Assembly (NCBI RefSeq): GCF_902706095.1
Contig: NZ_CACSJP010000004.1
Span: 1-64,000 of the forward strand
Length of the DNA: 64,000 nt
Source of the DNA: Rhizobium sp. 18065
GTDB lineage: Bacteria; Pseudomonadota; Alphaproteobacteria; Rhizobiales; Rhizobiaceae
Reading direction: 5' to 3'
The notes below the pieces were generated by a model, which was given only the letters and a program-made list of their open reading frames with translations, was not told the origin of the DNA and ran no database searches. The translations under genes and the position numbers were made by a program. Below are positions 33,225-44,197 of this stretch, one piece after another (position 1 is the first letter of the stretch; the number at the start of each line of letters is the position of its first letter).

Positions 33225-33848
33225 TCAATCCGGTCCGTTAATCTGCCGAATGGCCGAGGTCTGCTCGATCCATCGCTTCGTTTGCGCTTCCGGATCCTGG
33301 TTTTGCGCGATGTCGGTCACAACGGCGGCGATATCCGCGCCGTTTGCAAACACACCCGAAAGCCGATCAACGCGTAAGCCGCCGATCGCCACAAGTGGCA
33401 AGGCGCCGATCCTGCTTTTCCACAGGGCAAGTTTTTCCAGACCTTGCGCTGGCCAGTTCATCTTTTTCAATGTCGTCGGATAGATCGGGCCGAGTGCGAC
33501 ATAGTCGGGGGCAAGGGCAAGGGCTGTCTCCAGTTCCGCCTCGTCATGGGTCGAAATGCCGATTTTCAGGTTGGCCTTGCGGATCGCGTTGATGTCTGCG
33601 TCGGCCAGATCCTCTTGGCCGAGATGGATGAAATCGCATCCTTCGTCGATGGCAGTCTGCCAATAATCGTTGATGATCAGCTGGCAGCCATGCCGCACGC
33701 AGATTTGCCTGGCGCGGCGGACATGATCGCGTAGCTTGGGCGGATCGATATTTTTCATGCGCAACTGCACGAGTTTCACGCCGCAGGGCACCAGCCTTTC
33801 GATCCAGTCGGCGCTGTCGACAATCAGATAGAATGGGTCAAGTTTCAT
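33225..33848 (-). CDS. thiE: Thiamine-phosphate synthase
   Basis: ThiE joins the thiazole and pyrimidine phosphates into thiamine monophosphate. The 207-residue TIM-barrel protein has [10 protein letters not shown] (pyrophosphate-binding region), [29 protein letters not shown], the GISTHDEAE block, [14 protein letters not shown] with the diphosphate-binding Thr/Lys, and VAIGGL. It overlaps the thiG stop by 4 nt and ends the thiCOSGE operon, so it is under the TPP riboswitch. ThiD and ThiM are not in the window. Confidence 0.93.
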   Translation of the reverse strand: MKLDPFYLIVDSADWIERLVPCGVKLVQLRMKNIDPPKLRDHVRRARQICVRHGCQLIINDYWQTAIDEGCDFIHLGQEDLADADINAIRKANLKIGISTHDEAELETALALAPDYVALGPIYPTTLKKMNWPAQGLEKLALWKSRIGALPLVAIGGLRVDRLSGVFANGADIAAVVTDIAQNQDPEAQTKRWIEQTSAIRQINGPD

Positions 33849-34621
33849 GCAAATACTCCCTTGCCGATCACCGGGGTTGAGGGAACGGCCATGTCGCGGG
33901 GCTCCAGCATGCCCGCCTGATAAGCTTTGTGCCCGGCAGCAATCGCCTCCGCGAAGGCTTGTGCCATCATCGGGGGATCAAGAGCGCCGGCGACCGCTGA
34001 GTTCAGAAGCACGGCGTCATAGCCAAGCTCCATGACGATTGTCGCATGGGATGGTCTGCCGATGCCGGCATCGACGATCAGCGGTATATCGGGAAACTCC
34101 GCCCGCATGGCTCGCAATGCGGTCTGATTTTGCGGCCCCATGGCGCTGCCGATCGGTGCGCACCAGGGCATCAGGACCTTGCAGCCGGCCTCCAGCAGCT
34201 TTTCCCCGACGACCAGGTCGTCGGTCGTATAGGGAAAGACGTGGAAACCTTCCTGGCTCAGGATGCGTGCAGCTTCAACCAGGCAAAAGACATCGGGCTG
34301 CAAAGTGTCCTGGTGGCCGATGACCTCCAGCTTGATCCAGTTGGTGGCGAAGATTTCACGCGCCATTCTTGCTGTCAGGACGGCTTCCGATGCGCTATGG
34401 CAGCCGGCGGTGTTGGGCAGGACATGCACGCCGAGATCCTTGACCAGCTGGAAGAATGCGCCGCCCGCCTTGCCGCCGGCGGTTTCGCGACGAAGCGATA
34501 CGGTGAGGATGTCGGTGCCGGATCGGCGGATTGCTTCGGCAAGAATTGCCGGTGACGGATAGCGCGCCGTGCCGAGCAACAGGCGCGATGAGACCTCAAT
34601 GTCGTAGAGCGTTAGGGTCAT
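33845..34621 (-). CDS. thiG: Thiazole synthase
   Basis: ThiG forms the thiazole phosphate from deoxyxylulose phosphate, dehydroglycine (from ThiO) and ThiS-thiocarboxylate. The 258-residue barrel contains [11 protein letters not shown], the Schiff-base Lys region [25 protein letters not shown] and [12 protein letters not shown], all diagnostic. The start [13 protein letters not shown] matches the family length. It follows thiS by 1 nt and overlaps thiE by 4 nt. Confidence 0.95.
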   Translation of the reverse strand: MTLTLYDIEVSSRLLLGTARYPSPAILAEAIRRSGTDILTVSLRRETAGGKAGGAFFQLVKDLGVHVLPNTAGCHSASEAVLTARMAREIFATNWIKLEVIGHQDTLQPDVFCLVEAARILSQEGFHVFPYTTDDLVVGEKLLEAGCKVLMPWCAPIGSAMGPQNQTALRAMRAEFPDIPLIVDAGIGRPSHATIVMELGYDAVLLNSAVAGALDPPMMAQAFAEAIAAGHKAYQAGMLEPRDMAVPSTPVIGKGVFA

Positions 34622-34622
34622 G

Positions 34623-34820
34623 TCATCCTCCCTGCATCGGCGAAAGGATCTCGATCCGGTCGCCTTGCGTGAGTTGGTGTCGAGAGCGGTCCTCGCGATG
34701 GACAAGGTCGCCATTGACGGCGGTTGCCAGCCAGTCGCCTTCGTATTCAAGTGCCGTCAGCAGTTCCGCAAGTGTTGCGGCCGTACAGTCCTTCGGCTCG
34801 CCATTGACGGTCAGCCTCAT
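34623..34820 (-). CDS. thiS: Sulfur carrier protein ThiS
   Basis: A 65-residue ubiquitin-like sulfur carrier ending in the required Gly-Gly (SPMQGG), which is adenylated and then thiocarboxylated to give sulfur to Thi[20 protein letters not shown] and GDRIEILSP fit the family. It overlaps the thiO stop by 4 nt. Confidence 0.95.
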   Translation of the reverse strand: MRLTVNGEPKDCTAATLAELLTALEYEGDWLATAVNGDLVHREDRSRHQLTQGDRIEILSPMQGG

Positions 34821-35863
34821 GCGAATTTCCTTTCACGATTGGTGTGCCGTTGCTCAAGCCGATCGGCGACTTCCTGCGCCATCGCCGGCGCCAGCAGAAA
34901 GCCGTGACGATACATGCCGGCAACGGCCAGACCCTCCGGCGTCTCGACTACGCGGGGGACGTTGTCGACAAGGGCGGGACGGATGCCTGTGCCTGTTTCG
35001 GTGACACGCGCCTCGCCGAATGCAGGGTGCACGGCAAAAGCCATGTTGAGCAGTTCCATCAAAGATCGGACCGCTATCGGACCACTGTCTGCGGCCTCGA
35101 TCATCGTTGCTCCAAGCATGAACAGATCGTTCCCCCGTGGCACGACGTAGAGAGGATGGCGCGGATGGAGGAGGCGGACTGGCCGCGAAAGGGTGATATC
35201 CGGAGTGTGCAGATAGAGCATCTCGCCGCGCACGCCACGCAGACCAGGCAAGGCGCCAATGGCTGCCGCGCCGGTGCAGTCGATGATGCAATTGCCGGCA
35301 TTGCCGTGGCCGCCATCCCCAGTGCCAGTGCCAGCGCCAGTGCCGGTTCCATGGAGGGCGGATGGCGTCATCGTTTTGTCGCAAGAGAGACGGAACACGG
35401 TGCCACGTTTTTCCAGGTCCTCATACAGTCGCCGCATTGCGCGGCGGGGATCCAGATGCGCCTCGTCGGCAAAGAACAGGCCCTTGTGGAAACGTCCCGC
35501 CAGGTCCGGCTCCAGGGCGGCGATGGCTTCGGCATCCACCCATTCATAGCCCTGCGTGCGCGTTGCAAAACGGCTGAGCTCGGGCATGTCTCTCGGCTGG
35601 GCAAGGACGAGTGTGCCCTTGCTGATCACGTCTGCGGGCATTTTTTTGCGCCACCAATCCAGACCCCGGAGCCCAATCTGCAAGACTAGATCCGGCGCGG
35701 CTTCCCGTTCGCAATATGGCGCCAGCATGCCGCCGGCGAAGTGGGACGCGCCATGGCCAACTGCACCGGCGCGTTCGTGCACTTCGACCGAAAAGCCACG
35801 GTTCACCAGTTCATGGGCGGTGACGAGGCCGGCAATGCCGGCCCCTCTTATGACAAGGGTCAT
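34817..35863 (-). CDS. thiO: Glycine oxidase ThiO
   Basis: ThiO is an FAD-dependent amino-acid oxidase that makes dehydroglycine for ThiG. The 348-residue protein has the dinucleotide fold VIRGAGIAGLVTAHELVNRG, then VGHGASHFAGGMLAPYCE, GWRK-like LDWWRKK, and the C-terminal HGFLLAPAMAQEVADRL. The start MTLVIRGAG lies 1 nt after thiC. Oddity: a repeated Gly-Thr/Gly-Ala stretch around residues 173-183, encoded by near-perfect CCAGTG hexanucleotide repeats (35321-35350), lengthens a loop before NAGNCIIDCTG. The repeat is a potential site of length variation. Confidence 0.92.
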   Translation of the reverse strand: MTLVIRGAGIAGLVTAHELVNRGFSVEVHERAGAVGHGASHFAGGMLAPYCEREAAPDLVLQIGLRGLDWWRKKMPADVISKGTLVLAQPRDMPELSRFATRTQGYEWVDAEAIAALEPDLAGRFHKGLFFADEAHLDPRRAMRRLYEDLEKRGTVFRLSCDKTMTPSALHGTGTGAGTGTGDGGHGNAGNCIIDCTGAAAIGALPGLRGVRGEMLYLHTPDITLSRPVRLLHPRHPLYVVPRGNDLFMLGATMIEAADSGPIAVRSLMELLNMAFAVHPAFGEARVTETGTGIRPALVDNVPRVVETPEGLAVAGMYRHGFLLAPAMAQEVADRLEQRHTNRERKFA

Positions 35864-35864
35864 T

Positions 35865-37730
<1,866 letters not shown>

Positions 37731-37804
37731 TCATGTCAGCCGGAAAGATGGATAGACGCCTGCCACGCCCATTCAGAATGGACTCGTGGCATTGCAGCGC
37801 TCGC

Positions 37805-37907
37805 ACCGTCCCTACGCCAGTATGAACTGGATCAGGTTCAACGGGTCACTGCGCTGCTTTCGAAAAAGCTCAGCAGACTCTCAGCCCCTTGACGGGACCC
37901 CCCTGGT
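37805..37907 (-). promoter_or_regulatory. TPP riboswitch (THI element)
   Basis: Read on the reverse strand, the sequence contains the conserved TPP aptamer parts in order: AGGGGGGTCCCG, GGGGCTGAGA, a variable stem, GACCCGTTGAACCTGATC, and ACTGGCGTAGGGA. This RNA binds thiamine pyrophosphate and turns off thiamine synthesis. It lies about 110 nt before thiC and controls the whole thiCOSGE operon. Confidence 0.96.
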
Positions 37908-38056
37908 GAATGCGCTCAGGTTAAGAGGACAAGGCTTGCTACGTCAAGTGCCGATCCGCAAGTGTGGGGTCAATGTCGGCGTGCCTTTGGCGGTGACGGT
38001 GGGGATATGTCTGTGCTAAGCGCGCAGCGGTTCCTCTCGTTTGTCCCGGGCACGTC

Positions 38057-39205
38057 ATGACGCAACAGCATCACTGGTTCTTCCGATTGATCCCCGAAGC
38101 CGCGACCGTCAGCTACCGGGAGCGGGGGCGGGCGGTTGCCGGCGCTTTGATCGGCATCCTGGTGACCGGTCTCTTCGGCCATTTGTTCGCCGACGGAAAT
38201 CCAGGTCTGCCGGCGCTGATCGCGCCGATGGGGGCCTCTGCCGTGCTGTTGTTCGCCGTGCCATCCAGTCCCTTGGCCCAGCCCTGGTCGATCATGGGTG
38301 GCAATGTCGTGTCAGCACTGATCGGGGTCACGGTCGTCAAGCTTGTGGCGGATCCATATCTTGCCTCGGCCTTGGCCGTCGGCCTGGCGATCGCCGCCAT
38401 GATGGCGCTGCGCTGCCTACATCCACCGAGCGGCGCCATTGCCCTGACGGCGGTCCTCGGCGGTCCGCTCGTGCATGCCATTGGTTACGAATTTGTCGTC
38501 TGGCCGGTGGCGGGGAACTCGCTTCTCTTGCTGTTGCTCGCGCTTGCATTCAACAATCTGACCGGCCGCCGCTATCCGCATATGCCGAAGCCGACGGTGT
38601 CCGAACACGGTACGTCTGATCCGCCGCCGGCCGAGCGCATCGGCTTTACTCGCGCCGATCTCGACGCGGTGCTGCGGGAATACGACGAATTTCTCGATAT
38701 CGATCGGGACGATCTCGAAAATATCATTCGGCGCACGGAACTCCGCTCCTACCAGCGGCGCAGCGGCGATACCGTCTGTGCGCAGGTGATGTCGCGCGAC
38801 GTTATTGCCGTTGCACCTGATGCCTCCTTGCAGGAGGCTTTGACGCTGTTGCGCCGTCACCACATCAAGGCTTTGCCGGTGACCGACGACAATGCCCGAG
38901 TCATCGGCATAGTCACGCAGACGGATCTGCTCGACAAGGCCGAATGGAGCAAGGGGCGGCCGGTCATCGGCTTTCGCCGGCGATTGCGTCTTGCGCTTTC
39001 CGGTGCGTCCGCACCAAACGGCACGGTGCGCGATATCATGACAACGCCGGTCCGTACGGTTCTTCCCCAATCTCCGGTATCGGCGGCAATTGTCACTTTT
39101 GCCGAGGAGGGACTGCACTATCTGCCGGTGATCAATGGCGGAAACCGTCTGGTCGGAATCATTTCGCAAACGGATGTCCTGGTGGCCATGCTGGCCGACA
39201 AATAG
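38057..39205 (+). CDS. HPP-family membrane protein with tandem CBS domains
   Basis: A 382-residue protein. The N-terminal ~170 residues form four or five membrane helices with the namesake motif LRCLHPPSGA and LIAPMGASAVLLF. The C-terminal half holds a CBS pair (VMSRDVIAVAPDASLQEAL and RDIMTTPVRTVLPQ) ending VGIISQTDVLVAML. HPP membrane domains occur in nitrite- or nitrogen-related transporters, and CBS pairs bind adenine nucleotides, so nucleotide-gated transport in the inner membrane is plausible. It stands alone, divergent from the thiamine operon. Confidence 0.88.
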   Translation: MTQQHHWFFRLIPEAATVSYRERGRAVAGALIGILVTGLFGHLFADGNPGLPALIAPMGASAVLLFAVPSSPLAQPWSIMGGNVVSALIGVTVVKLVADPYLASALAVGLAIAAMMALRCLHPPSGAIALTAVLGGPLVHAIGYEFVVWPVAGNSLLLLLLALAFNNLTGRRYPHMPKPTVSEHGTSDPPPAERIGFTRADLDAVLREYDEFLDIDRDDLENIIRRTELRSYQRRSGDTVCAQVMSRDVIAVAPDASLQEALTLLRRHHIKALPVTDDNARVIGIVTQTDLLDKAEWSKGRPVIGFRRRLRLALSGASAPNGTVRDIMTTPVRTVLPQSPVSAAIVTFAEEGLHYLPVINGGNRLVGIISQTDVLVAMLADK

Positions 39206-39276
39206 GCCGTTGCTGATTTGTGCGGACACTGGACTGGAATGCGATTGACAGCTCTCGGGTCGCGGGTGTACGACTG

Positions 39277-39297
39277 ACCAAATTGGTATGACCACTT
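39277..39297. promoter_or_regulatory. GntR-FCD operator upstream of the sugar-acid operon
   Basis: Two overlapping palindromes, ACCAAATTGGT (39277-39287) and TTGGTATGACCAC (39283-39295), form an AATTGGT-ATG-ACCACTT site. This resembles the TTGGTATACCAA type of site bound by UxuR/ExuR-class FCD regulators. It lies 30 nt before the regulator's start and downstream of a TTGACA element (39244), so it fits autorepression together with the operon. Confidence 0.6.
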
Positions 39298-39327
39298 GGC
39301 CACCTGTCCAGAAGGACGCAGCAGACC

Positions 39328-40074
39328 ATGATTTTTTCTGCCGTGGAATCGCGCCGCCTGTATCGGCAGGTGGCGGACCAGATGCGAGGCCTGATCGAAC
39401 GCGGCGAATTGCCGGCCGGATCCAGGCTGCCGGCGGAGCGTGATCTGGCGCAAAAGCTCGGCGTCTCGCGCCCGACCATTCGCGAGGCATTGATCGTGCT
39501 GGAAGTCGAGGGTTTCATCGATATCCGCATGGGCTCCGGCATCTATGTGACGGCACGCAAGGTGCCGGCTGCCGATTTGCCGCCGGAGGATTTCGAAGGG
39601 CCGTTCGAATTGCTGCGCGCGCGGGCCGTGGTCGAATGTGCAGTGGCGGAGGAAGCCGCAAGGCTGGCCAAGCCCGAGCATATTCTGGTGCTCGACGACA
39701 ATCTCGCCCAGATGGCAGCATCTCTCGATGACCGTCGCCTCGCTTTGGCTCTTGATCGCGATTTCCACGTGATCGTTTCGGGTATCATCGCGAATGCCAC
39801 ACTGAACCGTTTCGTCGGCAGCATTCACGATATGCGCATGACACCGTATTTCGAGAAACTCGCCAGCTATTTCGAAAATAGCGATACCTGGCGGGCCGCG
39901 ATGGAAGAGCATCGTGCCATTCGGGATGCGATTGCAGCCGGTGATCCTGTCGAAGCCCGGGCCGCCATGCGCGCCCATCTTGATCAATCACAGCTTCGCC
40001 TGTCGGAAAGTTTCGAGGAGGAAACGACCGACGGTTCGATACCGGCCGCATGGAGGCGTGCCGGCGGCATCTAG
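39328..40074 (+). CDS. GntR-family regulator, FadR/FCD subfamily
   Basis: A 248-residue regulator. The N-terminal winged helix has SRRLYRQVADQMRGLIERGE, LPAERDLAQKLGVSRPTIRE and EVEGFIDIRMGSGIYV. The C-terminal FCD domain binds the effector, with its metal-ligand pattern D..H in ALDRDFHVIV and H in EEHRAIRDAI. It is UxuR/ExuR-like in its operator and neighbours. It precedes the TRAP-uxuAB operon in the same direction and likely represses it until the sugar acid is present. Confidence 0.92.
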   Translation: MIFSAVESRRLYRQVADQMRGLIERGELPAGSRLPAERDLAQKLGVSRPTIREALIVLEVEGFIDIRMGSGIYVTARKVPAADLPPEDFEGPFELLRARAVVECAVAEEAARLAKPEHILVLDDNLAQMAASLDDRRLALALDRDFHVIVSGIIANATLNRFVGSIHDMRMTPYFEKLASYFENSDTWRAAMEEHRAIRDAIAAGDPVEARAAMRAHLDQSQLRLSESFEEETTDGSIPAAWRRAGGI

Positions 40075-40110
40075 CCGATCCACTGACTTTCAACCTGGGA
40101 GGAGAATGAA

Positions 40111-41085
40111 ATGAAGTTCAGACTGAAAATGCTATTGGGCGCGACCGCCGCCGTTCTGGCCACTGCTTTCACCGCACATGCGGAAACCGTGCTGAAGTGG
40201 GCGCATGTCTACGAGACGTCGGAACCGTTCCACACCGAATCCGTCTGGGCGGCCGAGGAGATCGGCAAGCGCACCGAAGGACGCTACAAGATCGATGTCT
40301 TCCCGGCATCACAGCTCGGCAAGGAAGCCGACCTCAACCAGGGCCTGAAACTCGGCACGGTCGATATCATCATTTCGGGTTCGAGCTTTGCGGCGCGCGA
40401 ATATGCACCGATCGGCGTGACCTATTATCCCTATACGTTCCGCGATCCGGCACATCTGATCGCCTATACCAAGAGTGATGTGTTCAAGCGTCTCGCCCAG
40501 GGCTACGAAGAGGCGTCCGGCAACCACATTGTTGCCGTTACCTATTACGGAACACGCCACACCACCTCGAACAAGCCGATTGCCAAATGCGCCGACATGG
40601 CCGGCCTGAAGATCCGCGTGCCGGACGTGCCTGCCTATCTCGCCATGCCGCGTTCCTGCGGTGCGAACACCACGCCGATCGCGTTTGCCGAGGTCTATCT
40701 TGCCTTGCAGAACGGCACGGTCGAAGCGCAGGAAAACCCGCTGACCACGATTGAAGCGAAGAAGTTCTACGAAGTTCAGAAGCACATCGTGCTCACCGGC
40801 CACATCGTCGATCATCTCAACACGCTGATTTCGAAGAGCCTCTGGGCGCAGCTTTCGGATGCCGACAAGCAGATCTTCACCGAGGTGATGCAGCAGGCGG
40901 CCGAACGCAGCACCAATATCATTGCCGAGCGCGAGCAGGCGTTGGTGGCGACGTTCAAGGAACGTGGGATCGATGTTGCTGAAGTCGACAAGTCCGACTT
41001 CGAAAAGACCGTGATGGAAAAAGCGGCCATGGAAGACTTCGGCTATGTCAAAGCCGACTGGGAGGCGATCCGCGCCGTCAAGTGA
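40111..41085 (+). CDS. TRAP transporter substrate-binding protein (DctP family)
   Basis: A 324-residue periplasmic binding protein. A signal peptide (MKFRLKMLLGATAAVLATAF...AHA) is followed by ETVLKWAHVYETSEPFHTES. The DctP features are FPASQLGKEADLNQGLKLG, the Arg-containing ligand loop GLKIRVPDVPAYLAM, and the conserved QNGTVEAQENPLTTIEAKKF. GGGAGGAG precedes the ATG. The carboxylate-binding Arg and the neighbouring enzymes point to a sugar acid such as gulonate, idonate, mannonate or a hexuronate. Confidence 0.93.
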   Translation: MKFRLKMLLGATAAVLATAFTAHAETVLKWAHVYETSEPFHTESVWAAEEIGKRTEGRYKIDVFPASQLGKEADLNQGLKLGTVDIIISGSSFAAREYAPIGVTYYPYTFRDPAHLIAYTKSDVFKRLAQGYEEASGNHIVAVTYYGTRHTTSNKPIAKCADMAGLKIRVPDVPAYLAMPRSCGANTTPIAFAEVYLALQNGTVEAQENPLTTIEAKKFYEVQKHIVLTGHIVDHLNTLISKSLWAQLSDADKQIFTEVMQQAAERSTNIIAEREQALVATFKERGIDVAEVDKSDFEKTVMEKAAMEDFGYVKADWEAIRAVK

Positions 41086-41137
41086 TCCGTGTGCCGGCTC
41101 TTCCAAGGATGAGCCGGCATCTCTTCCTCTTTCGCGG

Positions 41138-41719
41138 ATGTCTGTCATGTCAAAAGAAATCCATACGCCGATTACAGCGGAGGAACTTGCTCATTCCTTC
41201 GATGAAGCTGCGCCCGATATCGATATCTCGCATTACGCTATCGAAGACTGGGTCACGCTTGCCATTTTCTGGCTCATGGCGGGGTGCGTCTTCCTGCAAT
41301 TCTTCACCCGCTACGTGCTCAACAATTCCTACGCCTGGACGGAAGAAATTGCGATCAATTGCCTGATCGCCGTGGTCTTTCTCGGGGCAGTGATGTGTGT
41401 GCGTGTGTCGCGCCATATCCAGGTGGACGTGCTCTATCATTACGTTCCGGTGAAGGTGGCACGAGCGCTTGCGATCTTTGTCGATCTCGTGCGGATCGGT
41501 TTCTTTGTCTACGCCTGTTGGCTGATGTGGCGCTACGTGTCGATTGTCGCCGGCGAGCGCATGGTCACCGTCAACCTGCCGCGTAACATCGTTTTCTACA
41601 GCGTGATGGCCGGCTTCGTGCTGATGTTGTTCCGCTCCATCCAGGTATTCATCGCCAATCAGCGGCGCGGGTATTCCGTGCTCGAGCGGCCGGAAGAATT
41701 TCAGAAGATCGAGGATTGA
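41138..41719 (+). CDS. TRAP transporter small permease (DctQ family)
   Basis: A 193-residue, four-helix inner-membrane subunit. A 35-residue hydrophilic N terminus is followed by VTLAIFWLMAGCVFLQFFTR, YAWTEEIAINCLIAVVFLG with the family's WTEE motif, and two further helices. The start is uncertain: ATG at 41138 and at 41147 are in frame and neither has a clear ribosome site. It pairs with the large permease encoded 3 nt downstream. Confidence 0.9.
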   Translation: MSVMSKEIHTPITAEELAHSFDEAAPDIDISHYAIEDWVTLAIFWLMAGCVFLQFFTRYVLNNSYAWTEEIAINCLIAVVFLGAVMCVRVSRHIQVDVLYHYVPVKVARALAIFVDLVRIGFFVYACWLMWRYVSIVAGERMVTVNLPRNIVFYSVMAGFVLMLFRSIQVFIANQRRGYSVLERPEEFQKIED

Positions 41720-41722
41720 TCC

Positions 41723-43129
41723 ATGCTTCTGCTCGTTGGTTCCTTTCTTGTCCTGATGGTCGTCGGCGTGCCGGTTTCCATCTCCATGGCTGTCGCCTCC
41801 GTCCTCTATCTCGTCTTTTATAACGTCGCGCCCGATATCATCGCCGCGCAGCGGATGATTGCCGGCGTCGAGAGCTTTCCGCTGCTCGCCGTCCCCTTCT
41901 TCATCCTCGCCGGAAACCTGATGAATTCCGCAGGGGTCACCGGCCGCATCTACTCCTTCGCAGTCGCGCTTGTCGGCTGGATGAAAGGCGGCCTGGCGCA
42001 GGTCAATATCATTGGTTCGGTGATCTTCTCCGGTATGTCGGGGACAGCTCTGGCCGATGCCGCCGGCATTGGCACGATCGAGATCAAGGCGATGAAGGAT
42101 CATGGCTATCCGGTCGAAGTCGCCGTCGGCGTCACTGCTGCGTCGGCCACCCTCGGCCCGATCTTTCCGCCGTCGCTGCCCTTCGTGATTTACGGCATGA
42201 TGGCGAATGTCTCGATCGGCGCTCTGTTCATGGCCGGTATCGTTCCGGGTGTCGTGATGACGCTTTTGATGATGATCACGGTGGCGATCTTTGCCTATCG
42301 GCGGGGATGGGGTGCTGACACGCCTTTCGAGATGAAGCGGCTGCTGTCGGCCTCGATCGAGGTGATGGTGGTGCTGGCCGTGCCGCTGTCGATCTATGTG
42401 CTGATGCTTGCCGGTCTGTCGATGAACATCGCGGTGGCCGTTGCGCTCGTCGTGCTGCTGGCGGCCGACTGGTATTTCGACTTTTCGGCCGTCATGGCGC
42501 TGATGACGCCGGTAATCCTGATCGGCGGCATGACCATGGGCTGGTTCACGCCAACGGAAGCGGCGGTTGCGGCCGTACTGTGGTCGCTGTTCCTTGGCCT
42601 GGTGCGTTACCGCACGATGACGCTGAAATCGCTGTCACGAGCGACCTTCGACACGATCGAGACAACGGCATCGGTGTTGTTCATCGTGACGGCGGCTTCG
42701 ATCTTCGCCTGGCTGCTCACGGTAAGCCAGGCTGCACAGATGTTGTCTGGTGCCATGCTGTCGATCACCGACAACAAGTGGGTGTTTCTCATCCTGGTCA
42801 ACCTGCTGATGCTGTTTGTCGGCTGCTTCCTGGATACGATCGCCGCGATCACCATTCTGGTGCCGATCCTGCTGCCAATCGTGTTGCAGTTCGACATTGA
42901 TCCGGTGCATTTCGGTCTGATCATGACCCTGAACCTGATGATCGGGCTGTTGCATCCACCGCTCGGCATGGTGCTCTTCGTGCTCTCGCGTGTCGCCAAG
43001 CTTTCGGTCGAGCGGACCACCATGGCGATCCTGCCCTGGCTCGTGCCGCTGTTCATCGCTCTCATCCTGATCACCTTTGTTCCGGCCGTAACGCTCTGGC
43101 TGCCAACAAAGCTCGGTCTGATCCGCTGA
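41723..43129 (+). CDS. TRAP transporter large permease (DctM family)
   Basis: A 468-residue permease with about twelve helices and the DctM repeats: LMNSAGVTGRIYSFAVALVG, GSVIFSGMSGTALADAAGIG and ASATLGPIFPPSLPFVIYG in the first half; GWFTPTEAAVAAVLW and CFLDTIAAITILVPILLPIV in the second. It couples solute uptake to an ion gradient and completes the DctPQM transporter. It has the usual operon position, after dctQ. Confidence 0.95.
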   Translation: MLLLVGSFLVLMVVGVPVSISMAVASVLYLVFYNVAPDIIAAQRMIAGVESFPLLAVPFFILAGNLMNSAGVTGRIYSFAVALVGWMKGGLAQVNIIGSVIFSGMSGTALADAAGIGTIEIKAMKDHGYPVEVAVGVTAASATLGPIFPPSLPFVIYGMMANVSIGALFMAGIVPGVVMTLLMMITVAIFAYRRGWGADTPFEMKRLLSASIEVMVVLAVPLSIYVLMLAGLSMNIAVAVALVVLLAADWYFDFSAVMALMTPVILIGGMTMGWFTPTEAAVAAVLWSLFLGLVRYRTMTLKSLSRATFDTIETTASVLFIVTAASIFAWLLTVSQAAQMLSGAMLSITDNKWVFLILVNLLMLFVGCFLDTIAAITILVPILLPIVLQFDIDPVHFGLIMTLNLMIGLLHPPLGMVLFVLSRVAKLSVERTTMAILPWLVPLFIALILITFVPAVTLWLPTKLGLIR

Positions 43130-43139
43130 GGGAGATGGA

Positions 43140-44186
43140 ATGATGCAAACGCGCCTTGCCCGGCTTTATGGCCAACGTGATCTCAAGGTTGAAACGGCCG
43201 ATGTTGGCGAGCCGGGCGAGGGAGAGGTCCTGATCAAGATGTCGGCTGGCGGCATCTGCGGCTCCGATCTCCATTACTATCAGGATGGCGGCTTTGGCCC
43301 GGTGCGTGTTCGCGAACCGATCATTCCCGGTCATGAAGCGTCGGGATATATTGCTGCCCTTGGCAGTGGCGTTTCGGGGCTGGCAATCGGCGAACTGGTG
43401 GCGATCAATCCCAGCCAGCCTTGCGGCCACTGCCGTTTTTGCCGCGAGGGCATATCGATCCATTGCCTCAACATGCAGTTCATGGGCAGTGCAATGCGTC
43501 TTCCGCATGCTCAAGGCATGTTTCGCGACTGGATGATCGTTCCGTCGCTTCAGTGCTTCCCGGCGGGCTCCCTGGTCACAGCCGGAGAAGCCGCCTGCGC
43601 CGAGCCGCTTGCAGTTTGTCTGCATGCGGTGGCGCAGGCTGGCGATCTTTCGGGACGCACCGTCCTTGTCACCGGGGCCGGCCCGATCGGAGCGCTGGTC
43701 GTGGCGGCTGCGCGCCATGCCGGTGCTAGCGCGGTGGTGGTTACCGATCTCGCCGATGCTGCGCTTGAAAGAGCCAAGGCGATGGGTGCCACCAGAACGA
43801 TCAATGTTCGCCACGATCCAGGCGCGCTTGCTCCTTACGAGGCGGACAAGGGGCAATTCGATGCGGTCTTCGAATGTTCGGCCGCGGAGCCGGCGCTCAG
43901 AACCGCAATCGCGACGGTACGGCCGCGCGGCCTGATCATACAGGTCGGCGTGACTGGCGATATAACGCTTCCGCTCAATGCATTGGTCGGCAAGGAACTT
44001 CGTCTCGTCGGATCGCAGCGTTTCGATGTGGAATTCGGCGAGGCCGTTCGCCTGATTGCCGACCGACAGATCGACGTTCGGCCGATCATTTCGCACAGCT
44101 TTCCGATCGATCAGGCGGTCGCGGCCTTTGAACAGGCGGGCGACCGGTCGGCTGCCTGCAAGGTGCAGCTCAGTTTTCTTCGCTGA
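43140..44186 (+). CDS. Zinc-dependent alcohol dehydrogenase, L-idonate/L-gulonate 5-dehydrogenase type
   Basis: A 348-residue medium-chain dehydrogenase. Catalytic zinc ligands are in GGICGSDLHYY and PGHEASG with a later Glu, and the structural zinc site is the four-Cys loop CGHCRFCREGISIHC. The NAD(P) fold is VLVTGAGPIGALVV. It most resembles IdnD-like enzymes that oxidise a sugar acid at C5. With UxuB and UxuA downstream, a gulonate-to-fructuronate step is the reading that closes the pathway; oxidation of idonate to 5-ketogluconate is the alternative. GGGAGATGGA precedes the first of two adjacent ATG codons. Confidence 0.87.
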   Translation: MMQTRLARLYGQRDLKVETADVGEPGEGEVLIKMSAGGICGSDLHYYQDGGFGPVRVREPIIPGHEASGYIAALGSGVSGLAIGELVAINPSQPCGHCRFCREGISIHCLNMQFMGSAMRLPHAQGMFRDWMIVPSLQCFPAGSLVTAGEAACAEPLAVCLHAVAQAGDLSGRTVLVTGAGPIGALVVAAARHAGASAVVVTDLADAALERAKAMGATRTINVRHDPGALAPYEADKGQFDAVFECSAAEPALRTAIATVRPRGLIIQVGVTGDITLPLNALVGKELRLVGSQRFDVEFGEAVRLIADRQIDVRPIISHSFPIDQAVAAFEQAGDRSAACKVQLSFLR

Positions 44187-44197
44187 AGGGGTTTCTC

